From Pedobacter sp. Leaf170 (GTDB lineage Bacteria > Bacteroidota > Bacteroidia > Sphingobacteriales > Sphingobacteriaceae), in assembly GCF_920984665.1 (NCBI RefSeq), contig NZ_CAKLBP010000003.1:124001-188000 (forward strand): a stretch of DNA of 64,000 bases, written 5' to 3'. The notes below the pieces were generated by a model that was not told the origin of the DNA, did no database searches, and saw only the letters and a program-made list of their open reading frames with translations. Position numbers and translations under genes: made by a program. Below are positions 23,760 through 32,944 of the stretch, piece after piece; the first letter of the stretch is position 1, and the number at the start of each line of letters is the position of its first letter.

Positions 23760-26700
23760 ATGGAACAACCATCTACCTACCAGTCATCATCCAAAAAGAA
23801 ATTTATTTTTATCGGTCTTTTAGCCATTTCAATCGCCTCAATTTTTATCTTCTACTTCAACAGGAAAAAGAAAACAAGTGAGGATAATCAGGCATACGCC
23901 AAATACATAGAAGCATATACTTCAGGAACCATCTCAAAAAAGAGTTTTATTCGTGTTCATTTAGCCAATGCTGCTACGGGAATGCAAGATTTAGGCAAAG
24001 CCGATTTTCGGGATTTATTCGATTTCTCTCCATCAATCTCTGGTAAAACGTACTGGATTGACCCGCAAACAGTAGAATTTAGGCCAGATGAAAATCTGAA
24101 ACCGGGTAAAGAATATGAAGCGACTTTTAAATTATCAGAAGTTTCTGCTACCGAAAAAGGATTAGAGGATTTCGACTTCGAGTTTAAGGTAATTACACCT
24201 GGGGTGATGTTATCTCAAAATGGGTTAATCTCTCAAAATAATACCTCATTAGATTTTATGAAACTAACCGGTGAAGTAGCCACTGCAGATGCCGAAGAAA
24301 CTTCCAAAATCGAGAAAATAATCGAGTTAGATTTTGACCAGAAACTAAAAATAAAGTGGCAACATGATCCCGCTAAAAATACTTCAAAATTTACTATCGA
24401 TAGTATTAAGAAAAAAAGTAGTGACCAAACTTTAAAAATTAACTGGGATGGTGATGCAATTGATGCAGACCAAAAAGGTGCTGAAGAAATTAGAATTCCT
24501 GCGTTAAACAAATTTGAAATTCTGGATATGAAAGCCATACAAGGCGAAGAAGACTACGCTTTAGTTCAGTTTTCTGAACCTATTGGTGTGGGCCAGGATT
24601 TAACGGGAATGATTACCCTTGGCAATTTAGGCGATTTACGTTTTACAATAGATGCAAGTCAGGTCAAAGTTTATGCATCCGAAGAGCTAAAAGGTAATTA
24701 CACGCTAAATGTAAATAATGGAATAGAAAACATTAATGGTAAAGTTTTATCAGGCGGTAAAACTGCCAGTTTAACTTTCGAGGATAAATTACCCAGTGTA
24801 ACCATCGCTGGTGCGGGAACCATATTGCCAAATTCCGGCAAGTTAGTTCTGCCATTTGAAGCGATAAACCTAAAAGCTGTTGATGTTACGGTCATCAAAA
24901 TTTATGAAAACAATATCCCGCAGTTTTTCCAAACAAATAGTTATAAAGATGGGAATGAATTGCGTAGAGTTGCCAAACCTATTTTGCAGAAAACGGTGCG
25001 TTTGGATGAAGATAAAGGGCTAAACCTCCATAAAAAGAATCGTTTTACGCTTGATTTAGATAAAATGATTCGCACTGAACCTGGGGCAATGTATCGGGTT
25101 ACGATTGCTTTCAGGCAAGAATATAACGCCTATAATTGCAAGGAAAATGCTGGCTCCACTGATGAAAATAGTGGAGAATATTATGATGAAGAAGGTGGTT
25201 ATTATGGAGAAAAAATTGATGAAGACGATGAATTCTGGCAGCGTTACAATAACTATTATCCATCAAACTATCGTTGGAATGATAAGGATAATCCATGTAC
25301 ACCTTCGTTCTACACAAACCAGCGTTGGGCAAGTCGTAATTTAATTGCCTCTAATATTGGTTTAGTTGCTAAACGAGGAAACGACAACAGTATGCTTATT
25401 GTTGCAACTGATTTATTAACCGCTAAAGCTTTAAGCGGAGTAAGTTTAGAATTAATGGATTATCAACGGCAAACCATATTTACCACTAAAACCGATGGAG
25501 ATGGTTTTGCGAAATTTGATTTAAAACGTCAACCATTTTTACTGACAGCAAAAAATGGTTCGGAACGTGGATATTTGAAATTAGATGATGGAAGCTCTTT
25601 GCCTTTAAGCAGGTTTGATGTTGGTGGCGATGTTGTTCAAAGTGGATTAAAAGGTTTTATATATGGTGAGCGTGGCGTTTGGCGACCAGGTGATAGTTTG
25701 TTTGTTTCTTTTGTTTTGGAAGATAAACTGAAGAAACTTCCAGCTAATTATCCGGTTACGATGGAGTTTTATAATCCAAAAGGGCAACTCTACAAACGTT
25801 TAATTAATGGCAAACCTGTAAATGGATTTTACACTTTTAAAACGGTAACAGAAAATACTTCGCCTACCGGAAACTGGATGGCAAAGGTTAAGGCTGGTGG
25901 CGCAACTTTTACTAAAACTTTAAAGATAGAAACGGTAATGCCAAACCGTTTAAAAATTGATTTCAACGTTGGAAACAGAACATATTTAACCGCAGGTACA
26001 TCTGCTTCTACCCTATCTGCAAAATGGTTATTTGGCACTCCGGCTCAAAATTTAAAAGCTAAGGTTGATGTAAATTTGAATACTACAGAAACTAAGTTTA
26101 AAGGCTATGATGGGTTTAGCTTTGATAATCCAACAGTTAATTTTGAATCGCAGGTAAAAACCATTTTTGAAGGCACATTAAATGCTGCAGGAACAGCCCA
26201 GATTAATACAAACTTAAATGAAAATAATACTGCTCCTGGTGTTTTAAGAGCCAATTTCACTACAAAGGTATTTGAACCCGGAGGAAATTTCAGCATTGAT
26301 AACTTCAGTATTCCTTATCATGTTTATAGTAATTATTTAGGTATCCGCCCAGAAAAAGGAGATAAATTAAGCGGCATGTTGGTTACCGGAAAAGACCATA
26401 AAATTGAGATTGTAAATGTAAATACCGATGGAAAATTACTTTCAGGAAGTAAAACTGTACAAGTTGAGGTTTACAAAACCCAATGGCGCTGGTGGTGGGA
26501 ACAGGATAATCAATACACTTACGCCAATTTTACTCAAAACCAATACAATAAACTTGTAGAAACGCATCAGGTAACTTTAACAAATGGTAAAGGAAGTTAT
26601 AAATTAAGAATTGATGAGCCGGAATGGGGCCGTTATTTAATTTTAGTTCGCGATTTAAACGGTGGCCATATTACCGGCAAATCTGTTTATGTAGATTGGC

Positions 26701-29351
26701 CAGGTTGGGCACAACGTGAGCAAGGCACCAATCCTACTGAAGCTTCGATGTTATCTTTTACCGCAAACAAAGAAAAATTTACGGTTGGTGAAGACATTAC
26801 TTTAACCATTCCAACTGCAAAAAATGGCAGAGCATTAATTTCAATCGAAAATGGTAGTCGTGTTTTAAAAACCTTTTGGGTTGATACCAAAGCAGGACAA
26901 ACACAATATTCATTTAAAGCTGAAAAAGAAATGGCGCCAAATGTTTTTGCAAACATTACCTTATTACAGCCTCATGCGCAAACCATTAACGATTTGCCAA
27001 TTAGAATGTATGGGGCAATTCCACTTTCTGTTGAAGACCCACAAACCATTTTAAAACCAATAATTAAAATGTTGGATAAAATTAAGCCAGAAACAGAAAA
27101 TACGATTACGGTTGGTGAACAAAACGGCAAAGCAATGAGCTATACCATTGCATTGGTTGATGAAGGATTATTAGACTTAACACGATTTAAAACACCTGAC
27201 CCACACGGTGCATTTTATGCCCGCGAAGGATTAGGCGTTAAAACTTGGGATTTATTCGATTACGTTTTAGGTGCATGGGGTGGAAATTTAGAACGTATTT
27301 TAAGCATTGGTGGCGATGGAAGCATCAATAAAAACCTTAATCCTGCCAAGGCAAACCGTTTTAAAGCCGTAGTTAAATTTATGGGTCCGTTTACTATTGG
27401 AAAAGGTGAAAGCAAAACGCATAAATTTAAACTTCCACAGTATATTGGTGCCGTTAGGGCAATGGTTGTTGCCGGACAGGATGCGGCTTATGGTTTTGCA
27501 GAAAAATCGGTTCAGGTTAAAAAACCTTTGATGGTTTTAGCAACGTTGCCGCGTGTTATCGGTCCGGGTGAAACATTTACCTTACCTGTAACTGTTTTCG
27601 CTACAGAAAACAATTTGAAAAATGTATCTGTACACATCAATACAAATAATTTAATTGTTCAAGGCACCAATAAACAACAGCTTTATTACGCCAAAACTGG
27701 CGAGCAAATGGCTTACTTTGAGGTTAAGGCGCCGAATACGGTGGGAATCGCTAAAGTAAAAGTTACAGCTCAAAGCGGTGGCGAAAAAACAGATTACGAT
27801 GTTGAAATGGACATCAGAAATCCAAATCCTTATGTTACTAATGTGGTATCGGCAACAGTACAGCCAGGCCAAAAATGGGCGGTAAATTATTTACCTATCG
27901 GGATGGCCGGAACAAATTCCGGAACGCTAGAGGTATCCTCTATTCCTGCCATAAACCTTAAAAAACGCTTGAGTTATTTAATTCAATATCCGCATGGATG
28001 TATTGAGCAAACTACATCAGGCATTTTCCCTCAGTTGTATTTAGATAGATTAAGTCCGCTAAATGAGCAGCAAAAAGCCATGACAGAGAAAAACATAAAA
28101 GCTGGAATTACAAGATTAAAAGGCTTTCAAACAACAGATGGAGGTCTATCATACTGGCCAGGAGAAGGAAGCGCTGACGAATGGGGAAGCAATTATGCCG
28201 GTCATTTCTTAGTAGAAGCGCAAAATGCGGGTTATACTTTACCAGTTGGTTTACTGGATGAATTATTGCGTTACCAAAAAACTAAAGCGGCGAACTGGGC
28301 ACCAAACAGTAATAACTTCTATGGCGGAGATTTATCTCAGGCATACAGATTATACATGCTCGCATTAGCTAAAAAACCAGAAATGGCAGCTATGAACAGG
28401 CTTAAGGCGTTTGAGTATTTATCTGTAGCTGCAAAATGGCGTTTAGCTGCAGCTTATAAACTAGCCGGACAAGCAAATGTTGCACAACAGATGATTAAAG
28501 GTTTAGATGCTTCGATTCAACCTTATAAACAGATGGGCGGAACTTATGGCTCTGACGTACGTGATGAAGCGATGATTTTAGAAACCTTAACATTGCTCGG
28601 ACAGAAAGCGAAGGCAGCGAGTTTATTACAACCTTTAGCGGCTAAATTAGGCGAAAACACTTGGTACAGCACGCAAACAACTGCGTACAGCTTGCTGGCA
28701 ATTGCAAAATTCTGTGGCTCAAACCAATCCTCAAATAAACTGCAATACCAATACCTTTTAGATGGAAAAACAGCTCCGGTAAATTCTGGTCAGTACATTA
28801 GCAGCACAGCCGTAAACTTTAAGGGAAATACGGCATCCATCACCAATAAAGGGAATAATGTTTTATTTGTAAGATTGGTTTTAGAAGGTCAGCCAGTTGC
28901 TGGACAGAATAATTTCTTGCTAAACCGCCCAGATGTGTTAGACATGAATGTAGTTTACAAACGTTTAAACGGAACGCCGCTAGACCCAACTACATTGAAA
29001 CAAGGAACTGATTTTTATGCCGAGGTTACCGTTAAAAATCCGGGTAGAATGGGTTATTACGAGCAAATGGCCTTAACTCAAATCTTCCCATCTGGTTGGG
29101 AAATTATAAATACCCGAGTTAATGATAATCAAAGTATGTTAGCATCTTCGCCATTTACTTATCAGGATATAAGAGATGATAGAGTTTTCACTTATTTCAA
29201 TATTCGTGAAAACGAAAGTTTGGTTTACAAGGTATTGCTTAATGCATCTTACACCGGTAAATATTATTTATCGGCAATACAGTGCGAAGCGATGTATAAC
29301 AACGAAATTTCTGCTACGCAAGATGGTAAATGGGTTCAGGTGGTGAAGTAA
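23760..29351 (+). CDS. bacterial alpha-2-macroglobulin, membrane anchored
   Basis: From ATG 23760 the protein has 1863 residues. One N-terminal membrane helix (about residues 15-32) sits between basic patches and replaces the lipobox of many homologues. Many MG-type beta domains follow, then GVWRPGDSLFVSFVLEDK (an MG-domain signature) and a bait/alpha-2-M region. The thioester motif GCIEQ has its cysteine near residue 1414 (preceded by LIQYPH), then an alpha-toroid and a receptor-binding-like C terminus. An intact CxEQ indicates it can trap a protease covalently. It stands 225 nt before pbpC, the standard pairing in which the macroglobulin guards the envelope when peptidoglycan is damaged. 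Located in the periplasm, anchored to the inner membrane. Confidence 0.93.
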   Translation: MEQPSTYQSSSKKKFIFIGLLAISIASIFIFYFNRKKKTSEDNQAYAKYIEAYTSGTISKKSFIRVHLANAATGMQDLGKADFRDLFDFSPSISGKTYWIDPQTVEFRPDENLKPGKEYEATFKLSEVSATEKGLEDFDFEFKVITPGVMLSQNGLISQNNTSLDFMKLTGEVATADAEETSKIEKIIELDFDQKLKIKWQHDPAKNTSKFTIDSIKKKSSDQTLKINWDGDAIDADQKGAEEIRIPALNKFEILDMKAIQGEEDYALVQFSEPIGVGQDLTGMITLGNLGDLRFTIDASQVKVYASEELKGNYTLNVNNGIENINGKVLSGGKTASLTFEDKLPSVTIAGAGTILPNSGKLVLPFEAINLKAVDVTVIKIYENNIPQFFQTNSYKDGNELRRVAKPILQKTVRLDEDKGLNLHKKNRFTLDLDKMIRTEPGAMYRVTIAFRQEYNAYNCKENAGSTDENSGEYYDEEGGYYGEKIDEDDEFWQRYNNYYPSNYRWNDKDNPCTPSFYTNQRWASRNLIASNIGLVAKRGNDNSMLIVATDLLTAKALSGVSLELMDYQRQTIFTTKTDGDGFAKFDLKRQPFLLTAKNGSERGYLKLDDGSSLPLSRFDVGGDVVQSGLKGFIYGERGVWRPGDSLFVSFVLEDKLKKLPANYPVTMEFYNPKGQLYKRLINGKPVNGFYTFKTVTENTSPTGNWMAKVKAGGATFTKTLKIETVMPNRLKIDFNVGNRTYLTAGTSASTLSAKWLFGTPAQNLKAKVDVNLNTTETKFKGYDGFSFDNPTVNFESQVKTIFEGTLNAAGTAQINTNLNENNTAPGVLRANFTTKVFEPGGNFSIDNFSIPYHVYSNYLGIRPEKGDKLSGMLVTGKDHKIEIVNVNTDGKLLSGSKTVQVEVYKTQWRWWWEQDNQYTYANFTQNQYNKLVETHQVTLTNGKGSYKLRIDEPEWGRYLILVRDLNGGHITGKSVYVDWPGWAQREQGTNPTEASMLSFTANKEKFTVGEDITLTIPTAKNGRALISIENGSRVLKTFWVDTKAGQTQYSFKAEKEMAPNVFANITLLQPHAQTINDLPIRMYGAIPLSVEDPQTILKPIIKMLDKIKPETENTITVGEQNGKAMSYTIALVDEGLLDLTRFKTPDPHGAFYAREGLGVKTWDLFDYVLGAWGGNLERILSIGGDGSINKNLNPAKANRFKAVVKFMGPFTIGKGESKTHKFKLPQYIGAVRAMVVAGQDAAYGFAEKSVQVKKPLMVLATLPRVIGPGETFTLPVTVFATENNLKNVSVHINTNNLIVQGTNKQQLYYAKTGEQMAYFEVKAPNTVGIAKVKVTAQSGGEKTDYDVEMDIRNPNPYVTNVVSATVQPGQKWAVNYLPIGMAGTNSGTLEVSSIPAINLKKRLSYLIQYPHGCIEQTTSGIFPQLYLDRLSPLNEQQKAMTEKNIKAGITRLKGFQTTDGGLSYWPGEGSADEWGSNYAGHFLVEAQNAGYTLPVGLLDELLRYQKTKAANWAPNSNNFYGGDLSQAYRLYMLALAKKPEMAAMNRLKAFEYLSVAAKWRLAAAYKLAGQANVAQQMIKGLDASIQPYKQMGGTYGSDVRDEAMILETLTLLGQKAKAASLLQPLAAKLGENTWYSTQTTAYSLLAIAKFCGSNQSSNKLQYQYLLDGKTAPVNSGQYISSTAVNFKGNTASITNKGNNVLFVRLVLEGQPVAGQNNFLLNRPDVLDMNVVYKRLNGTPLDPTTLKQGTDFYAEVTVKNPGRMGYYEQMALTQIFPSGWEIINTRVNDNQSMLASSPFTYQDIRDDRVFTYFNIRENESLVYKVLLNASYTGKYYLSAIQCEAMYNNEISATQDGKWVQVVK

Positions 29352-29447
29352 ATGCGTTTAACTTACGAAGTTTAATGGCAAAAGGCTGTACAGACTTTGT
29401 AAGTTTATCTCGGCATCAAAACAATATTCAAGCCTGAAATGAGCATA

Positions 29448-29510
29448 CATTGCTTCATTCCTCGCATTGATGACCACCATGTACGTCATTGCGAGGCACG
29501 AAGCAATCTT
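29448..29510. repeat. REP-like element, arms in reversed order
   Basis: A decayed ATTGCTTCATTCCTCGCATT arm precedes an intact CGTCATTGCGAGGCACGAAG arm, so the arms face outwards compared with the full hairpins elsewhere. It may be two adjacent half copies. It sits in the spacer between the macroglobulin and pbpC genes. Confidence 0.65.
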
Positions 29511-29576
29511 AAGCAAACAATCTAAATTTTTAGTTGCGATAGCCTAAAGAAAATATAAGATTGAAGAACAAAATCA

Positions 29577-31955
29577 ATGAATAGAACACCAAAAGCATTC
29601 CTTACTTCAGATATTTCTTGCATTGTTTTGCTTTTGGTATTTTTATTTTTGCTTCCAGCGAAGCTTTTTAAATCGCCTACATCTTTTGTAATCGAAGCTA
29701 ACAATGGAAACTTACTTAGCGCAGCTATTGCCAGTGATGGCCAATGGCGATTTCCAGTAGCCGATTCGGTACCTGTAAAATTTAAAGATTGTATTATTGC
29801 TTTTGAAGATAGAAGATTCTACAATCACTTTGGAGTTGATTTCCTGGCAATGAGCCGGGCAATGAGGCAAAACTTCAAAGCAAAAAGTGTGGTGAGTGGT
29901 GGTAGTACCTTATCGATGCAGGTCATTCGTTTATCTCGAAAACAAGACAGAACTATCTGGCAAAAGATTTATGAAATTGTTTTAGCATTTAGACTTGAAT
30001 TAAAATATTCAAAGGAAGAAATTTTAGGCTTATATGCTGCAAATGCACCGTTTGGAAGTAATGTTGTTGGTTTGGAAGCTGCGAGCTGGCGCTATTATGG
30101 TCGGGATGCAAAAACGCTTTCGTGGGGTGAAATGGCAACATTAGCTGTTTTACCAAATAGCCCATCCTTGGTTCATCCTGGTAAAAACTCTACCCGACTT
30201 ATAAAAAAGCGAAATGATTTACTTGATAAACTTGCAAAACTAAAATACATCGACCAGGCAACAGCAAATCTTTCCAAACTAGAGCCCATTCCGGGTAAGC
30301 CTTTGCCACTTCCCCAAAATGCACCACACTTACTCAATCGCTTTAAAGCAGAAAGGGCGAATCTTGAAGTTAAATCGACAAGAATTAAATCAACAGTTAA
30401 TGAAGATATTCAGCTGAAAATAAATTCCATTTTAAAAAGATATAATAACAGATATAGAGCCAATGATATAAATAACATATCTGCATTGGTTTTGGATGCT
30501 AAAACCAAACAAGTTGTAAGTTATGTCGGGAATATCTATCAGCCCGAAAATGCAGATTTGCAAAGTCATGTTGATATGATTAAAGCACCCAGAAGCCCGG
30601 GCAGCACACTTAAACCTTTACTTTATGCAAGCATGTTGAATGATGGTTTTATTTTACCACATACTTTAATTCCTGATGTACCAACACAAATAGCTGGCTA
30701 TTCGCCTCAAAATTATGATTTGGGTTATGATGGTGCAATTGCTGCAGATAAAGCATTAAGTCGCTCATTAAACATACCCGCAGTTAAAATGCTGCAACAA
30801 TATAAATACGAACGTTTCTATGATAAACTCAAAAAACTTGGCATTGGAACTTTAAACCAACCTGCCGACCATTATGGGTTATCCTTAATTTTAGGAGGAA
30901 GCGAAGTAACTATGTGGGATTTGGCAAATACATACATGGGAATGGTAAGAACACTAAATCATTTTAATACCTACAAAGGTTTATACAATCCTAACGATTA
31001 CAAGCAAGCTACTTATTTTACAAATGATAAACCAGAGCATAAAGATTATGAACGCAATTCTTTTTTAGAGCATGGTTCTATTTGGGCAACGTTTAATGCA
31101 ATGGAAGAAGTGATGCGGCCTGGAGATGAAGGTTTATGGGAACAATTTTCATCATCCCAGCGTGTTGCCTGGAAAACCGGAACTAGTTTTGGCTTTCGCG
31201 ATGCCTGGGCAATAGGTTTAACGCCTGATTATGTGGTTTGTGTTTGGGTTGGAAATGCCGATGGTGAGGGCCGACCGGGTTTAGTTGGTATTGAAGCTGC
31301 TGCACCCGTTCTGTTTGATATTTTTAAACTTTTACCCAAAGGAAAATGGTTTGAAACACCAACTACAAAGTTAAAAAAGATTAAAGTTTGTAAACAAAGT
31401 GGATACAAAGCTGGTGAGTATTGTACAAATGTTGTGGATGAGTGGATTCCAACCGCAGGAGAAAAAACAACGGTTTGTCCGTTTCATAAATTAATACACT
31501 TAGATAGAACCGGAACTTACCGCGTTACCGACCAATGCGAAAGTGTTACGAATATGCAACATCTAAATTGGTTTATTTTACCGCCGGCGATGGAATATTA
31601 CTATAAAATAAAAAATAGCGATTACAAAACCTTGCCGCCCTTTAAAACAGGTTGCGATGTTGATGGTGGCAATAATGTTATGGAGCTTATATATCCAAAA
31701 AATGGCGCATCGGTTTATATTCCTTTAGAATTAGATGGTAACAGAGGCAAAATTGTTTTAAATGCAGCACATCGAAATCAAAGCAGTAAAATTTACTGGC
31801 ATATTGACAACGAATTTATTTCCACCACTACAAACTATCATCAACTGGCAGTTAGTCCGGCCGCGGGCAAGCATACTTTAACTCTTGTTGATGAAAACGG
31901 AGAAAGGTTAGTACAGACTTTTACAGTTTTGGATAAAGATAAAAAGAAGGATTAG
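29577..31955 (+). CDS. pbpC: penicillin-binding protein 1C
   Basis: A 792-residue bifunctional peptidoglycan synthase with an N-terminal membrane anchor (residues about 14-31). The GT51 transglycosylase has the catalytic Glu77 in FEDRRFYNHFGVD and GGSTLSMQVIRL. The transpeptidase active serine is Ser343 in SPGSTLKP (SxxK), with SLNIPA as SxN and KTGTSFGFRDAWA as KTG. A C-terminal BiPBP_C-type beta domain with several cysteines (CKQSGYKAGEYC) completes the 1C architecture. It polymerises and crosslinks glycan strands on the outer face of the inner membrane. The macroglobulin partner is upstream. The sequence gives no evidence of defects. Confidence 0.95.
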   Translation: MNRTPKAFLTSDISCIVLLLVFLFLLPAKLFKSPTSFVIEANNGNLLSAAIASDGQWRFPVADSVPVKFKDCIIAFEDRRFYNHFGVDFLAMSRAMRQNFKAKSVVSGGSTLSMQVIRLSRKQDRTIWQKIYEIVLAFRLELKYSKEEILGLYAANAPFGSNVVGLEAASWRYYGRDAKTLSWGEMATLAVLPNSPSLVHPGKNSTRLIKKRNDLLDKLAKLKYIDQATANLSKLEPIPGKPLPLPQNAPHLLNRFKAERANLEVKSTRIKSTVNEDIQLKINSILKRYNNRYRANDINNISALVLDAKTKQVVSYVGNIYQPENADLQSHVDMIKAPRSPGSTLKPLLYASMLNDGFILPHTLIPDVPTQIAGYSPQNYDLGYDGAIAADKALSRSLNIPAVKMLQQYKYERFYDKLKKLGIGTLNQPADHYGLSLILGGSEVTMWDLANTYMGMVRTLNHFNTYKGLYNPNDYKQATYFTNDKPEHKDYERNSFLEHGSIWATFNAMEEVMRPGDEGLWEQFSSSQRVAWKTGTSFGFRDAWAIGLTPDYVVCVWVGNADGEGRPGLVGIEAAAPVLFDIFKLLPKGKWFETPTTKLKKIKVCKQSGYKAGEYCTNVVDEWIPTAGEKTTVCPFHKLIHLDRTGTYRVTDQCESVTNMQHLNWFILPPAMEYYYKIKNSDYKTLPPFKTGCDVDGGNNVMELIYPKNGASVYIPLELDGNRGKIVLNAAHRNQSSKIYWHIDNEFISTTTNYHQLAVSPAAGKHTLTLVDENGERLVQTFTVLDKDKKKD

Positions 31956-32003
31956 CGGGGCAGATATTAGTTTTCATTGCAATTCTAGTTAAATGCCTGG
32001 ATA

Positions 32004-32023
32004 CCGTCGGTTGAAACCGACGG
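32004..32023. repeat. perfect hairpin CCGTCGGT-TGAA-ACCGACGG
   Basis: An 8-bp perfect stem with a TGAA loop, 49 nt after the pbpC stop. It may act as an mRNA-end structure, though it has no T run. Part of the 296-nt spacer 31956-32251, which holds only repeats. Confidence 0.6.
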
Positions 32024-32092
32024 CAATGAAATGGATAATACGTAATCCGCAATAATTACGGCGAATTGCTTAACACAAAATGCAATTTATTG

Positions 32093-32112
32093 CCGTTGAA
32101 TTCAGTCAACGG
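32093..32112. repeat. hairpin CCGTTGA...TCAACGG
   Basis: A 7-bp perfect stem, 6-nt loop, followed by GTTACC. A sister of the hairpin at 8595-8612 (CGTTGA/TCAACG followed by GTTAAC). Confidence 0.5.
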
Positions 32113-32150
32113 TTACCCAAATAGTATTAAATTTATTGCAATATCCTAAG

Positions 32151-32248
32151 TTAAATAAACCTGATAAAGTGAATCCCGATTCTTCATCGGGAGTAACGAT
32201 AGCAGGACTGCTACAACCGATTAGCATTGAACATTGCTTTCCAAAAAA
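32151..32248 (+). repeat. 100-nt dispersed element, copy 2 (TTAAATAAACCTGAT...)
   Basis: Shares with 15094-15194 the start TTAAATAAACCTGAT, a CCCGA/TCGGG hairpin, AGCAGGACTG, CCGAT and the end ATTGCTTTCCAAA. It ends 4 nt before the stop of the minus-strand gene, so it could also serve as its 3' structure. Confidence 0.75.
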
Positions 32249-32251
32249 AAC

Positions 32252-32944
32252 TTAAATCTCTGTTTTCGTCACCACCAGCTTGCGCTCAACCGTACCGTAA
32301 ACAATTAAATACTGCGCCATCATGTAGCTTGCCATAATTAATATGCCACTTTGAGGTATCGGAAATGCAAATTTATTTACAGCTAATACACTATCTGATA
32401 GAAGAAAAAATAATGCACCGTACAAAATAACTTTGTAGCTAAGAAAATTAACCTTTGCATACCTATTTACAGCCATAATTGCCATAAATGTGATAATGAT
32501 GGCATAAAACAATACGGCAAATTGCATGGCTCCAAGGTGTGGTTGCAGGTAAAAAAACAAGCCAACGCAAAAAATTATCAGCGCACCTACTGCCCATAAA
32601 AAAAAGGGATTTTTAAGATTAGGGTTTGATTTATGATCGAGCGTAAAAGCCCTGATGTAGAAAATATGGCAAAGTAAAAATGCAACCAAACCGTAAATAA
32701 AATAGCCAGAATTATTTGCCTGATACATTAAAAAAACATCGCCAGCCATGGCAAAAATTAAACCTGTAAAAATGCGTTTATGAAATTTACCTTTAAGATT
32801 TGTGGCAGTAAAAAGCCAAACCAAAAGTGTTAAAACAATTAATGGCTTAGAAAAATTGCGAACTGGGATATTACCAGAAATTTCAGCATATAACTGAATG
32901 ATAAATATAATGGCAAAAATAAAGGAAAACAGCTTAGTCTTCAT
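32252..32944 (-). CDS. lysoplasmalogenase, YhhN/TMEM86 family
   Basis: A 230-residue integral membrane protein with about eight hydrophobic helices and short loops. Conserved-looking sites are RIFTGLIFAMAGDVFLMY, YFIYGLVAFLLCHIFYIRAF and FLLSDSVLAVNKF, whose Asp, His and Ser/Asp positions match the YhhN/TMEM86 pattern. These enzymes hydrolyse the vinyl-ether bond of lysoplasmalogens, giving a fatty aldehyde and a glycerophospho-base. The start overlaps the end of the upstream hydroxylase-like gene by 11 nt, so they are co-translated. That neighbour also resembles an ether-lipid enzyme, which strengthens the call. Activity is inferred. Confidence 0.8.
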   Translation of the reverse strand: MKTKLFSFIFAIIFIIQLYAEISGNIPVRNFSKPLIVLTLLVWLFTATNLKGKFHKRIFTGLIFAMAGDVFLMYQANNSGYFIYGLVAFLLCHIFYIRAFTLDHKSNPNLKNPFFLWAVGALIIFCVGLFFYLQPHLGAMQFAVLFYAIIITFMAIMAVNRYAKVNFLSYKVILYGALFFLLSDSVLAVNKFAFPIPQSGILIMASYMMAQYLIVYGTVERKLVVTKTEI

